Of a stretch of DNA of 45,626 nucleotides, positions 8,540-16,369 are shown piece after piece. The stretch covers positions 1 through 45,626 of the forward strand of contig NZ_JAHFZF010000036.1 of assembly GCF_018619435.1 (NCBI RefSeq), written 5' to 3'. How positions within the stretch are numbered: position 1 is the first letter of the stretch; the number at the start of each line of letters is the position of its first letter. The stretch comes from Rhodoferax sp. U11-2br. GTDB lineage: Bacteria > Pseudomonadota > Gammaproteobacteria > Burkholderiales > Burkholderiaceae_C. The notes under the pieces were generated by a model. The model worked only from the letters and a program-made list of their open reading frames with translations. It was not told the origin of the DNA and searched no databases. The position numbers and the translations under genes were made by a program.

Positions 8540-9643
8540 ATGGCAACTGGCGGGTCCAAAGACAATTACCTGGTGACCGAAAATCTGGTCAAGCGTTTTG
8601 ATGAGGCGCTGGCGGTGGACGAGGTCAATCTGTCCATCACCCAGGGCGAGATTTTTGCCCTGCTGGGCAGTTCGGGCTGTGGCAAGTCCACCCTGCTGCG
8701 GATGCTGGCGGGATTCGAGAAACCCACCTCGGGCCGTATTCTGCTCGGTGGCAAGGATGTGGCATCGCTGGCGCCGTATGAACGACCGTTCAACATGATG
8801 TTCCAGTCGTATGCGTTGTTTCCGCATCTGGACATCTGGGAAAACATCGCGTTTGGTCTCAAACGTGAAGGCCTGGCCAAGGAAGACATCAAACAACGTG
8901 TGGGTGAAATGCTGGACCTGGTGCAGCTCACACCCTATGCCAAGCGCAAGCCGCACCAGCTCTCGGGCGGGCAGCAGCAGCGGGTGGCGCTGGCGCGCAG
9001 CCTGGCCAAAAAACCCAAGGTCTTGCTGCTCGACGAGCCGCTCGGTGCCCTGGACAAGAAACTGCGCGAACAGACCCAGTTTGAATTGGTCAACATCATC
9101 GAGAAGGTCGGTGTGACCTGTGTCATGGTGACGCATGACCAGGAAGAGGCGATGACCATGGCTGGCCGCATTGCGGTCATGAGCAAGGGCCGGGTGCTGC
9201 AGGTCGGCTCGCCGCAAGAGATTTACGAGTACCCGCGCAACCGTTTTGTGGCGGACTTCATCGGCAGCGTGAACCTGCTCGATGGCAAGCTCAGTGTCGA
9301 TGAGACCGACCACTGCGCGGCCGAGACCCCGATTGGTGAAATCCATGTGGGTCACAGCATCAGCGGCACCGTGGGCATGCCGGTGGCGGTGGCGGTGCGG
9401 CCCGAGAAGGTCAGTATCGGCAAACAGGCGCCCCAGGGACTGAGCCACAACCTGTTTCGGGGGCGGGTCAAGGAGATTGCCTACTTTGGCGCCTACAACA
9501 CCTACATTGTGGTCACGCCCCAGGGCAACCGGATCAAGATCACCGAGCCCAATGGCTCCCACCTGGATTTGCTGGACATCACCTGGGAAGACGATGTGTT
9601 TTTCTGGTGGGATGACACCGACGCCCTGATCCTGCGTAACTGA
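8540..9643 (+). CDS. potG: Polyamine ABC importer ATP-binding protein
   Basis: The 367-residue ATPase has Walker A GSSGCGKS (43-50), Q-loop MMFQS (Gln89), signature LSGGQQQR (141-148), Walker B VLLLDEP (161-167) and the H-loop histidine in THD (199). The C-terminal third is a TOBE-type regulatory domain with VAVRPEKVSIG, as in PotA/PotG. It would energise putrescine uptake with the two permeases that follow. The start ATG lies 97 bp after potF, with only weak Shine-Dalgarno match, and the stop TGA is embedded in the GAGGAGG ribosome site of the next gene, showing tight coupling downstream. Confidence 0.92.
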   Translation: MATGGSKDNYLVTENLVKRFDEALAVDEVNLSITQGEIFALLGSSGCGKSTLLRMLAGFEKPTSGRILLGGKDVASLAPYERPFNMMFQSYALFPHLDIWENIAFGLKREGLAKEDIKQRVGEMLDLVQLTPYAKRKPHQLSGGQQQRVALARSLAKKPKVLLLDEPLGALDKKLREQTQFELVNIIEKVGVTCVMVTHDQEEAMTMAGRIAVMSKGRVLQVGSPQEIYEYPRNRFVADFIGSVNLLDGKLSVDETDHCAAETPIGEIHVGHSISGTVGMPVAVAVRPEKVSIGKQAPQGLSHNLFRGRVKEIAYFGAYNTYIVVTPQGNRIKITEPNGSHLDLLDITWEDDVFFWWDDTDALILRN

Positions 9644-9653
9644 GGAGGTCGTC

Positions 9654-10556
9654 ATGGCTTTATCGATTCCGATGCCCGGCCGCCGATTTGTCATCAGCGT
9701 GCCGTATGTCTGGCTGGTGGTGTTTTTCATGCTGCCGTTCCTGATCCTGCTCTACATCAGTTTTGTGGACATGGGCAACGACATCTCGCCGTTCAAACCC
9801 ATCTGGGACCATGAGACCGGTCTGCTGCATCTCAAGTACGAAAACTACTGGTCGATTTTTCGCTCGGCCGATGGTGGGGCGGTGTTCCACACGATTTATA
9901 TCGAGGCTTACCTGCGCTCGATCTGGTACGCCTTGTGTACCGCCGTGTTGTGTCTGGTGATTGGTTACCCGTTTTCTTACTTCATCGCCAGGTCGGACGC
10001 CAAGGTGCGCCCGGCCTTGTTGATGATGGTCATGCTGCCGTTCTGGACCTCGTTTTTGCTGCGTGTGTATGCCTGGAAGGGGATTCTGGCGGACCAGGGC
10101 GTGCTCAACCAGCTGCTGATGGCGCTTGGGCTCACGGCTGAGCCAATCCAGATGCTCTACACCAATGTCTCGATGCTGGTGGGCATGACCTATGTCTACC
10201 TGCCGTTCATGGTGTTGCCGCTGTACGCCAATCTAGTGAAGATGGATTTCCGCCTTTTGGAAGCGGCCTACGATCTGGGCGCGTCGCCGTTCAAGGCTTT
10301 TTGGCTGGTGACCGTGCCGCTGTCCAAGGCGGGCATCATTGCCGGGTTCATGCTGGTGTTTATTCCGTGTGTGGGTGAGTTTGTGATCCCGTCGCTGTTA
10401 GGCGGGCCGGAGAACATCATGATTGGCCGGGTGGTGTGGGACGAAATGTTCACCAGCAACAACTGGCCCCGCGCTTCGGCGTTGGCGGTGGTGATGATTG
10501 GCCTGATCGTGATCCCGCTCGCGATTTATTACCACTACACCGGAGAAGAGAAATGA
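9654..10556 (+). CDS. potH: Polyamine ABC importer permease (PotH-like)
   Basis: This 300-residue inner-membrane protein has about six hydrophobic segments, the first at about 17-38 and a long periplasmic loop after it, as in PotB/PotH. The EAA motif that docks to the ATPase is clear: LEAAYDLGASPFKAFWLVTV (202-221), followed by a conserved proline. A strong GAGGAGG precedes the ATG by 5 bases and overlaps the potG stop. It pairs with the PotI-like permease downstream to form the channel. A 136-bp gap containing a repeat-like hairpin element separates the two permease genes, which is unusual for this otherwise tightly packed operon. Confidence 0.9.
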   Translation: MALSIPMPGRRFVISVPYVWLVVFFMLPFLILLYISFVDMGNDISPFKPIWDHETGLLHLKYENYWSIFRSADGGAVFHTIYIEAYLRSIWYALCTAVLCLVIGYPFSYFIARSDAKVRPALLMMVMLPFWTSFLLRVYAWKGILADQGVLNQLLMALGLTAEPIQMLYTNVSMLVGMTYVYLPFMVLPLYANLVKMDFRLLEAAYDLGASPFKAFWLVTVPLSKAGIIAGFMLVFIPCVGEFVIPSLLGGPENIMIGRVVWDEMFTSNNWPRASALAVVMIGLIVIPLAIYYHYTGEEK

Positions 10557-10650
10557 CCCTCCCTGAGCCGCTACGCGCCTTCCCGCCAGGGGGACAACAT
10601 CTGCGACCCGGCAAAGCCGGTTCCGCGATGTTCTCGTCTCGTGTCGTTGG
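10557..10650. repeat. Hairpin-rich intergenic element between potH and potI
   Basis: The gap holds two nested dyads. CCCTCCCTG near its start can pair with CCAGGGGGA (10586-10594). AACATC (10596-10601) pairs with GATGTT (10627-10632), enclosing GCG/CGC and a CCGGC/GCCGG stem with an AAA loop. This 'gagccgctacgcgccttcc' plus 'ggcaaagccgg' layout resembles a second dispersed intergenic repeat I recall from Comamonadaceae, but only one copy is present here so the repeat assignment is from memory. Confidence 0.5.
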
Positions 10651-10692
10651 TTTACCCGATGCCTTTGCCGTGGCCATTTTGAGGGCTTCCAA

Positions 10693-11553
10693 ATGAATCA
10701 GTTTCTTGCAAAGTACATCGGCAAGTTTTGGATGGCGCTGGTCTTCCTGTTTTTGTACCTGCCCTTGATGTTCATGGTGGTGTTTTCGTTCAACAGCACC
10801 CGACAGGATGCGAATTTCACCGGCTTCTCGCTGCGCTGGTACCAGGCGCTGACAGAAGACACCAAGATTGTGGAAGGTTTCTGGTTGTCGGTGCAGGTGG
10901 CCACAGCCGCCGGTCTGGCGTCTGCGGTGATGGCCACTTTTGCCGCTTTTGTGTTGGTGCGTTACCGCCGTTTCCCGGGCCGTACCCTGTTTTCCGGCAT
11001 GGTGAATGCGCCGCTGGTGATGCCCGAGGTGGTGATTGGCCTGTCCTTGTTGCTGCTGATGGTGGGTATCCAGAACGCTTTTGGCTGGCCGCAACGTGGC
11101 ATGTTGACGATTGTGCTAGGCCACACGCTGCTGGGCATGGCCTATGGCATGGTGGTGATCCAGTCGCGCCTGCTCGAGATGAACCGCTCGATTGAAGAGG
11201 CTGCCATGGACCTGGGCGCCAGGCCGTTCCAGGTCTTCTTTCTGGTCACCATGCCCAACATCCTGCAGGCCATTTTGGCGGCCTTCTTGCTGGCCTTTAC
11301 CTTGTCGTTTGACGATGTGGTGATTTCGGAGTTCTTGTCCGGCCCGGGGGTCAACACCTTGCCGCAGGTGATTTTTGGCTACGCCCGGCGCGGCATCAAC
11401 CCGACCATTTACGCGGCGGCCACCTTGCTGATTGTTTCGGTCACCGTGGTGGTGATCGCCTACAGTGTCTGGGTGGCGCGCCAGACGCGCAAACGTGAAC
11501 GCGAAATTGCAGCGGCCACGCGCGCGGAGTTGGTGGCGTTGCAAGGTCAGTAG
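10693..11553 (+). CDS. potI: Polyamine ABC importer permease (PotI-like)
   Basis: The 286-residue membrane protein has a first transmembrane segment at about 14-33 and five more hydrophobic stretches. The ATPase-docking EAA motif reads IEEAAMDLGARPFQVFFLV (167-185). PotC/PotI permeases form the second half of the polyamine channel. The ATG has GAGGG about 8 bases upstream. The hydrophilic C-terminal tail (ARQTRKREREIAAATRAEL) is cytoplasmic and charged. It follows the PotH-like gene after a 136-bp repeat-like insert and precedes repeat copy C. Together with the three genes before it this makes a complete importer. Confidence 0.9.
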   Translation: MNQFLAKYIGKFWMALVFLFLYLPLMFMVVFSFNSTRQDANFTGFSLRWYQALTEDTKIVEGFWLSVQVATAAGLASAVMATFAAFVLVRYRRFPGRTLFSGMVNAPLVMPEVVIGLSLLLLMVGIQNAFGWPQRGMLTIVLGHTLLGMAYGMVVIQSRLLEMNRSIEEAAMDLGARPFQVFFLVTMPNILQAILAAFLLAFTLSFDDVVISEFLSGPGVNTLPQVIFGYARRGINPTIYAAATLLIVSVTVVVIAYSVWVARQTRKREREIAAATRAELVALQGQ

Positions 11554-11554
11554 T

Positions 11555-11621
11555 TTTAGCTTTTTTGGCCTCTAGCCCTCTTGAAACAAGGGCTGAATGC
11601 TATTTATTTTGAGGTATCAAA
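11555..11621 (+). repeat. GCCCTT/AAGGGC dyad repeat, copy C
   Basis: This longer copy reads TTTTAGCTTTTTTGGCCTCT, then AGCCCT (11574-11579), a spacer, AAGGGC (11588-11593) and a degraded GCTATTTATTTT tail ending in TATCAAAA (11615-11622) that runs into the ATG of the aldehyde dehydrogenase at 11621. It has the same orientation as copy A and fills the whole gap between potI and the next gene. Confidence 0.7.
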
Positions 11622-13091
11622 ATGTCAATCAGCTCTTATGATGGCCGCGCTCTGATCAATGGCAAACGGGTCGAAGCACTGGGTGGCCAGACCTTTGACT
11701 GCCTGTCACCCGTGGACGGCCGTCGCCTCACGACAGTGGCGCGTTGTGGCCAGGCCGATGTGGATGCGGCGGTGGCTGCTGCGCGTGCGGCGTTTGAGGA
11801 CAAACGCTGGTGTGGCTTGGCGCCAGCCGCGCGCAAACGCGTGATGATCAAGTTTGCCGACCAACTGCTGGCCCATGCCGAAGAACTGGCCTTGATGGAA
11901 ACCCTGGACATGGGCAAACCCATCAAATACGCCCGTGCCGTCGACGTCAACAGCGCGGCCAACTGCCTTCGCTGGTATGGCGAGGCGGTCGACAAGATCT
12001 ATGACGAGATTGCGCCCACCGCCAGCAGCGCACTGGCGCTGATTCAGCGCGAACCGATGGGGGTGGTGGGGGTGATCGTGCCCTGGAACTACCCGATGAT
12101 CATGGCCGCCTGGAAGATTGCCCCGGCGCTGGCGGCAGGCAACTCGGTGGTGCTCAAACCCAGCGAGAAGTCGCCTTTGACCGCGCTGCGTCTGGCCGAA
12201 CTCGCGCTCGAAGCCGGCATTCCGCCTGGCGTGTTCAATGTGGTGCCCGGTTATGGCCCTGAGGCCGGGTCACCGCTGGCATTACATATGGATGTGGACT
12301 GCATTGGTTTCACCGGCTCGACCCGTGTCGGCAAACAGATCCATGTGATGGCCGGGCAAAGCAACCTCAAACGGGCCTGGACCGAACTTGGTGGCAAGTC
12401 GCCCAACATCGTGTTTGCCGATTGCCCGGACCTGGACAAAGCGGTGGAAGCGGCAGTGGGCAGCATCTTCTTCAACCAGGGGGAGAGCTGTAACGCACCC
12501 TCGCGTCTGTTTGTGGAAGCAAGTATCCAGGACCAGTTCCTGGAAAAGGCCCTGGCGCTGGCACCCCAATACCTGCCCGCCAATCCATTGAACCCCGACA
12601 CCATCATGGGCGCCATCGTCGACAAAACCCAGATGGAGACGGTGTTGCGCTACGTCGAAAGTGGCAAGTCAGAAGGCGCCAGCTTGCTCTACGGTGGAGA
12701 ACAGGCGCTGAGTGAAACCGGTGGCTGTTATGTACAACCTACGATTTTTGCCGGGGTCAATCCGAGCATGACCATTTGCCGCGAAGAGATTTTTGGCCCG
12801 GTGCTGTCGGTGTTGTCCTTCACCGACGCGGCCGAGGTGGTTCGCCTGGCCAACGCCAGCGTGTATGGCTTGCAGGCTGCGGTGTGGACACGCGACATCA
12901 ACAAGGCACATGGTGTGGCGCGTGCACTCAAGGCCGGTACGGTACATGTCAACCAGTACGACGAGGACGACATCACCGTGCCATTTGGTGGTTTCAAACA
13001 AAGTGGTGTCGGGCGCGATAAATCGCTGCACGCGTTTGACAAATACACCGAGCTCAAAACCACCTGGATCCGCATCGACAGCCCGGTGTAG
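11622..13091 (+). CDS. puuC: NAD(P)-dependent aldehyde dehydrogenase (gamma-glutamyl-aminobutyraldehyde / aminobutanal type)
   Basis: This 489-residue ALDH-superfamily enzyme has the usual length and motifs: VPWNYP (153-158, Asn156 of the oxyanion hole), VVLKPSE (176-182, Lys179 at the cofactor), TGSTRVG (231-237), ELGGKSP (255-261, general-base Glu255) and QGESC with the catalytic Cys290. The residue before the cysteine is Ser, where many homologues have Val, Cys or Ile. PuuC-type enzymes oxidise gamma-glutamyl-aminobutyraldehyde and related amino-aldehydes. Here it could take the product of either the PuuB-like oxidase or the SpuC-like aminotransferase. The start codon lies at the edge of repeat copy C, with GAGG about 8 bases upstream that is part of the repeat. 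Confidence 0.85.
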   Translation: MSISSYDGRALINGKRVEALGGQTFDCLSPVDGRRLTTVARCGQADVDAAVAAARAAFEDKRWCGLAPAARKRVMIKFADQLLAHAEELALMETLDMGKPIKYARAVDVNSAANCLRWYGEAVDKIYDEIAPTASSALALIQREPMGVVGVIVPWNYPMIMAAWKIAPALAAGNSVVLKPSEKSPLTALRLAELALEAGIPPGVFNVVPGYGPEAGSPLALHMDVDCIGFTGSTRVGKQIHVMAGQSNLKRAWTELGGKSPNIVFADCPDLDKAVEAAVGSIFFNQGESCNAPSRLFVEASIQDQFLEKALALAPQYLPANPLNPDTIMGAIVDKTQMETVLRYVESGKSEGASLLYGGEQALSETGGCYVQPTIFAGVNPSMTICREEIFGPVLSVLSFTDAAEVVRLANASVYGLQAAVWTRDINKAHGVARALKAGTVHVNQYDEDDITVPFGGFKQSGVGRDKSLHAFDKYTELKTTWIRIDSPV

Positions 13092-13124
13092 CCGGTAAGT
13101 CATTCGTGTCGTGCTACGTCAAGC

Positions 13125-13166
13125 GTAGCTACTCGCCCTTGATGCATAAGGGCTAGAAGGCGAAAA
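13125..13166 (-). repeat. GCCCTT/AAGGGC dyad repeat, copy D
   Basis: GTAGCT (13125-13130), GCCCTT (13135-13140), an eight-base GATGCAT-containing centre and AAGGGC (13148-13153), then TAGAAGGCGAAAAG. Same orientation as copy B. It fills the gap before the second ligase gene and its AAGGCG stretch may serve as that gene's ribosome-binding site. Confidence 0.72.
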
Positions 13167-13170
13167 GACC

Positions 13171-14502
13171 ATGAACAACTACGAGACACTCATTGCCGAT
13201 CTGCAGGCAAGCGGCATCCATTCCATCCTGACCCAGTTCTGTGACCTCCACGGTGTGGCCAAGGGCAAGCTGGTACCACTGCAGAACCTGCGTGAATGGG
13301 TCGAGACGGGCGCCGGTTTTGCCGGGCCCAGCATCTGGGGCACCGGTCTCGGCCGTTTTGGCGCGCGCAGCGAGTATTACGGCCGTGTTCAACCCGAGAG
13401 CCTGCGCCCCTTGCCCTTCATGCCCGGTGTGGCCCATGCTGTGTGTGACGGTTATGCGGGCGGTTTACCCTTGGACACCGATTCGCGGCAACTGCTCAAA
13501 CGCCAGTTGGTTCGATTGAAAGAACGTGGCTGGACCTTGTGGGTGGGGATCGAACCCGAATTTTTCCTGCTGAAAAAAGGTGCTGACGGACGCTGGTTGC
13601 CAGCGGACGGACAGGACAGACTCGACAAACCTTCATATGACCTGAAATCCATCCACCGCAACCAGGGTTTTCTGGACGACATGCGTGTGGCGCTGACCCA
13701 GCTTGGGTTTGAGTTGCAGCAGATCGACCACGAAGACGCTTGCGGCCAGTACGAGATCAACTACAGCTTTGACGACGCGCTGGCTGCGGCGGATCGTTTT
13801 ATGCTGTTCAAGCTGACGGCGCATGCCATTGCTCAGCAACACGGCTCTGTCTTCAGCTGTATGCCCAAGCCCTTTGCCGGTGCGCCGGGCAGTGGACTGC
13901 ACTTTCACCTCAGCATCACTGATGATCAGGGCAGGGCGGTGTTTACCGATGTGGCCGATCCGCTGCAGCTCAGCGCACAGGGCTATGGGTTTGTGGCAGG
14001 TTTGCTGCAACATACGGATGCCTTGACGGCCCTCTGTGCGCCCACGGTCAACAGCTACAAACGGTTGGCGCTGAGCCACAGCGCCTCTGGCACGACCTGG
14101 TCACCGGTCTGGAAGGCGTATGGGGACAACAACCGCACCTGTGTCGTGCGCACCGTGGCAGGTCGGCTGGAATGGCGCCTGCCTGACCCGTCGTGCAACG
14201 TCTACGCCGCCATTGCCGCTACCCTGGCGGCCGGGTTGGATGGCATCGACCGCGCTTTGCCGGTGCCGACCGCCTGCAACGAAGATCTTTATGAGCGGTT
14301 TGCCTCTGGCGCTGTGATGCCCGAGCGCCTGCCTGTGGATCTGGGAGCGGCCTTGCAGGCTCTGGCACGGGACACCACGCTGACCCAGACGCTGGGAGAG
14401 GCCTTTTGCCAACAGTTCATCACCCTCAAGACCGAGGAATGGTTAGCCTATGCGGCCAGCGTGAGCGACTGGGAGCTGCAACAGTACGCCAACCAGTTCT
14501 AA
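13171..14502 (+). CDS. Second glutamine synthetase-fold ligase, type III/GlnT-like
   Basis: This 443-residue protein has the glutamine synthetase catalytic motifs IEPEFF (127-132), HEDACGQYEINY (187-198), PKPFAGAPGSGLHFHLS (232-248) and NSYKRL. The CDLHGVAKGKLVP N-terminus and the HEDA-GQYE spacing resemble type III GlnT and gamma-glutamylmethylamide synthetases rather than PuuA. It therefore probably joins glutamate to an amine or ammonia with ATP. Its place at the end of the polyamine block suggests a polyamine or monoamine substrate, perhaps spermidine, cadaverine or ethanolamine-like amines, but this is inference. It is clearly diverged from the PuuA-like enzyme at 4357 and is not a recent duplicate. 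Confidence 0.8.
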   Translation: MNNYETLIADLQASGIHSILTQFCDLHGVAKGKLVPLQNLREWVETGAGFAGPSIWGTGLGRFGARSEYYGRVQPESLRPLPFMPGVAHAVCDGYAGGLPLDTDSRQLLKRQLVRLKERGWTLWVGIEPEFFLLKKGADGRWLPADGQDRLDKPSYDLKSIHRNQGFLDDMRVALTQLGFELQQIDHEDACGQYEINYSFDDALAAADRFMLFKLTAHAIAQQHGSVFSCMPKPFAGAPGSGLHFHLSITDDQGRAVFTDVADPLQLSAQGYGFVAGLLQHTDALTALCAPTVNSYKRLALSHSASGTTWSPVWKAYGDNNRTCVVRTVAGRLEWRLPDPSCNVYAAIAATLAAGLDGIDRALPVPTACNEDLYERFASGAVMPERLPVDLGAALQALARDTTLTQTLGEAFCQQFITLKTEEWLAYAASVSDWELQQYANQF

Positions 14503-14760
14503 TTTCACAATGCAGAAAATTGCTTTTGCATTGTGAGATATCACGGGATCGGTTGATCCAGAAAAATCACTCCGGTTGAAAAATTTCATTTTGCATTGAG
14601 AAATATCTCTATAAAGCGTTGATTTATATTGTAAAAATAAATGTCTTATATAAGACATAAGATTGAAAACAAGTCTTATACAAGACCTAGAATTCACTCC
14701 ATGCCTGCCACCTGATCCCCATGTGTGATGGCCCAGTTTTCATAACTCAGGAGTGTTTTT
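14503..14760. promoter_or_regulatory. AT-rich operator region upstream of isocitrate lyase
   Basis: This 258-bp gap is strikingly A+T-rich against its surroundings. CACAATGCA (14506-14514) and TGCATTGTG (14527-14535) make a perfect 9-bp dyad with a 12-base spacer, and a third half-site TGCATTGAG occurs at 14592-14600. Further in lie two palindromes built on GTCTTATA: ATGTCTTATATAAGACAT (14641-14658) and GTCTTATACAAGAC (14673-14686), centres 30 bp apart. AGGAG lies 8 bases before the aceA ATG. No promoter hexamers could be fixed with confidence. Confidence 0.65.
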
Positions 14761-16089
14761 ATGTCTCAATCCACCTCGGCCCTCAGCCGTGCAGAGCAAA
14801 TCGCCGCCCTCGAAAAAGACTGGGCAACCAACCCCCGCTGGAAAGGTGTCAAACGTGGCTACAGCGCTGCAGACGTGGTCCGCCTGCGCGGCAGCCTACA
14901 ACCCGAGTACACATTGGCCAAACATGGCGCCGAGAAATTGTGGGCCAAGGTCAATGGCGGCGCCAAAAAGGGTTATGTGAACGCCTTTGGCGCGATCACC
15001 GCCGGCCAGGCCATGCAACAGGCCAAGGCGGGTCTGGAAGCGGTGTATCTGTCGGGCTGGCAGGTGGCCGCCGACGGCAACACCTCCGAGACCATGTACC
15101 CTGACCAGTCGCTCTACGCCTACGACTCGGTGCCGACCATGGTGCGCCGGATCAACAACACCTTCAAACGTGCCGACGAAATCCAGTGGAGCCGCGGCAT
15201 CGAGCCGGGCTCTGCTGAGTTCATCGACTACTTCCTGCCGATCGTGGCCGATGCCGAGGCCGGTTTTGGCGGTGTGCTCAATGCGTTTGAGCTGATGAAA
15301 AACATGATCGCCTCCGGCGCCGCCGGGGTTCACTTTGAAGACCAGTTGGCCGCCGTCAAGAAGTGTGGCCACATGGGTGGCAAGGTGCTGGTGCCCACAC
15401 AAGAAGCCTGTGAAAAACTCATCGCCGCCCGTTTTGCAGCCGACGTGATGGGTGTCTCGACCATCGTGCTGGCCCGCACCGATGCCGAAGCCGCCAACTT
15501 GATCACCAGCGACCACGATGCCAATGACAAACCCTTCCTGACCGGTGAACGCACGCCAGAAGGTTTCTACCGCGTCAAAAACGGTCTGGAGCAGGCCATC
15601 AGCCGGGGTATCGCTTATGCACCCTATGCCGATTTGGTGTGGTGCGAAACCGGTGTGCCGGACATCGGTTTTGCCCGCGAGTTCGCCCAGGCGGTGCAGG
15701 GCGCTTGCCCCGGCAAGCTGCTGTCCTACAACTGCTCCCCCTCCTTCAACTGGAAGAAAAACCTGGACGACAAACAGATTGCCTCGTTCCAGGAAGACCT
15801 GGCGGCGCTGGGTTACAAGTACCAGTTCATTACGCTGGCCGGTATCCACATCAACTGGTTCAACACTTTCCAGTTCGCCCACGCTTACGCCCGTGGCGAA
15901 GGCATGAAGCATTACACCGAGATGGTGCAGGAGCAGGAATTCGCCGCACGCGACAAGGGTTACACCTTTGTTTCGCACCAGCAAGAAGTGGGTGCCGGTT
16001 ACTTTGACGACGTGACCACCGTGATCCAGGGCGGCTCCAGCAGCGTCAAGGCCTTGTCCGGGTCGACCGAAGAAGCACAGTTTCACTAA
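14761..16089 (+). CDS. aceA: Isocitrate lyase
   Basis: This 442-residue protein is a full-length isocitrate lyase of the shorter bacterial type (E. coli AceA is 434). It cleaves isocitrate to glyoxylate and succinate, the first step of the glyoxylate bypass. The active-site loop signature KKCGHMGGK is at 200-208 with catalytic Cys202, and metal-binding acidic segments such as [11 protein letters not shown] are intact, as are [11 protein letters not shown] and the C-terminal region. It stands alone between a regulator-rich promoter region and a strong terminator, so it is probably monocistronic. Malate synthase is not in the window. Growth on acetate, fatty acids or stored polyhydroxyalkanoate would require it. 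Confidence 0.97.
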   Translation: MSQSTSALSRAEQIAALEKDWATNPRWKGVKRGYSAADVVRLRGSLQPEYTLAKHGAEKLWAKVNGGAKKGYVNAFGAITAGQAMQQAKAGLEAVYLSGWQVAADGNTSETMYPDQSLYAYDSVPTMVRRINNTFKRADEIQWSRGIEPGSAEFIDYFLPIVADAEAGFGGVLNAFELMKNMIASGAAGVHFEDQLAAVKKCGHMGGKVLVPTQEACEKLIAARFAADVMGVSTIVLARTDAEAANLITSDHDANDKPFLTGERTPEGFYRVKNGLEQAISRGIAYAPYADLVWCETGVPDIGFAREFAQAVQGACPGKLLSYNCSPSFNWKKNLDDKQIASFQEDLAALGYKYQFITLAGIHINWFNTFQFAHAYARGEGMKHYTEMVQEQEFAARDKGYTFVSHQQEVGAGYFDDVTTVIQGGSSSVKALSGSTEEAQFH

Positions 16090-16121
16090 ACAACCTAGAA
16101 GAACCCGAGGAGGGGTGAAAA

Positions 16122-16156
16122 GGCTGGTGGCCCACAAGGGCCGCCAGCCCTTTTTA
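16122..16156 (+). terminator. Rho-independent terminator of aceA
   Basis: GGCTGGTGGCCC (16122-16133), loop ACAA, GGGCCGCCAGCC (16138-16149) with a single G-T wobble, then CTTTTTATTT. The stem is 12 bp and GC-rich. Confidence 0.93.
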
Positions 16157-16177
16157 TTTGGGGCGTTCGACTGCGGC

Positions 16178-16183
16178 TAAAAT
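16178..16183 (+). promoter_or_regulatory. Candidate -10 box of the thrS operon
   Basis: TAAAAT lies just after the aceA terminator and 43 bases before the thrS leader peptide ATG, so transcription would begin near 16190. The -35 match (around TATTTG, 16155-16160) is weak. Confidence 0.45.
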
Positions 16184-16225
16184 GCGCGCATCACACACTG
16201 ACAAGAGCGAGAAAGGCATCTGGTT

Positions 16226-16267
16226 ATGACACCGCGAACGACAACGGCAAAGGTATTCAAAGAATAA
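16226..16267 (+). CDS. Candidate threonine-rich leader peptide of thrS
   Basis: The 13-codon frame reads MTPRTTTAKVFKE and stops at TAA. Four of its thirteen residues are threonine (codons ACA, ACG, ACA, ACG), three of them consecutive. An AAAGG lies about 9 bases before the ATG. The frame lies between the candidate thrS promoter and an intrinsic terminator (16316-16344) that itself lies just before thrS. This is the arrangement of a ribosome-mediated attenuator in which stalling at threonine codons would prevent termination. It is below normal gene-finder length. The role is inferred from the layout; the reading frame and terminator are seen directly. Confidence 0.6.
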   Translation: MTPRTTTAKVFKE

Positions 16268-16315
16268 GGCCGTAGCCCGCGTGCCTTATGCACGGTGTGC
16301 TCTCAAGATAATAGT

Positions 16316-16344
16316 AAAACGCGGACTGATCCGCGTTTTTTTTT
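16316..16344 (+). terminator. Attenuator-like intrinsic terminator upstream of thrS
   Basis: AAAACGCGG (16316-16324), loop ACTGAT, CCGCGTTTT (16331-16339) and a long run of T ending at 16344 form a perfect 9-bp stem terminator only 25 bases before the thrS ATG. A competing partner exists upstream: CCGCGT at 16277-16282 is complementary to ACGCGG at 16319-16324 and could act as antiterminator. ACGGC (16244-16248) inside the leader peptide can pair with GCCGT (16269-16273) just after its stop codon as a pause stem. Confidence 0.8.
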
Positions 16345-16369
16345 GTTCAATTCAAACCCTTCAATCATC

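Noticed and set aside
2621..13166. The repeated dyads as a CRISPR array
   Set aside because: Copies are kilobases apart, in both orientations and between different genes, with no regular spacers or cas genes.
16178..16344. T-box riboswitch before thrS
   Set aside because: No T-box sequence (UGGNACC-like) or specifier stem was seen, and T-boxes are largely confined to Gram-positive bacteria; a leader peptide explains the region better.
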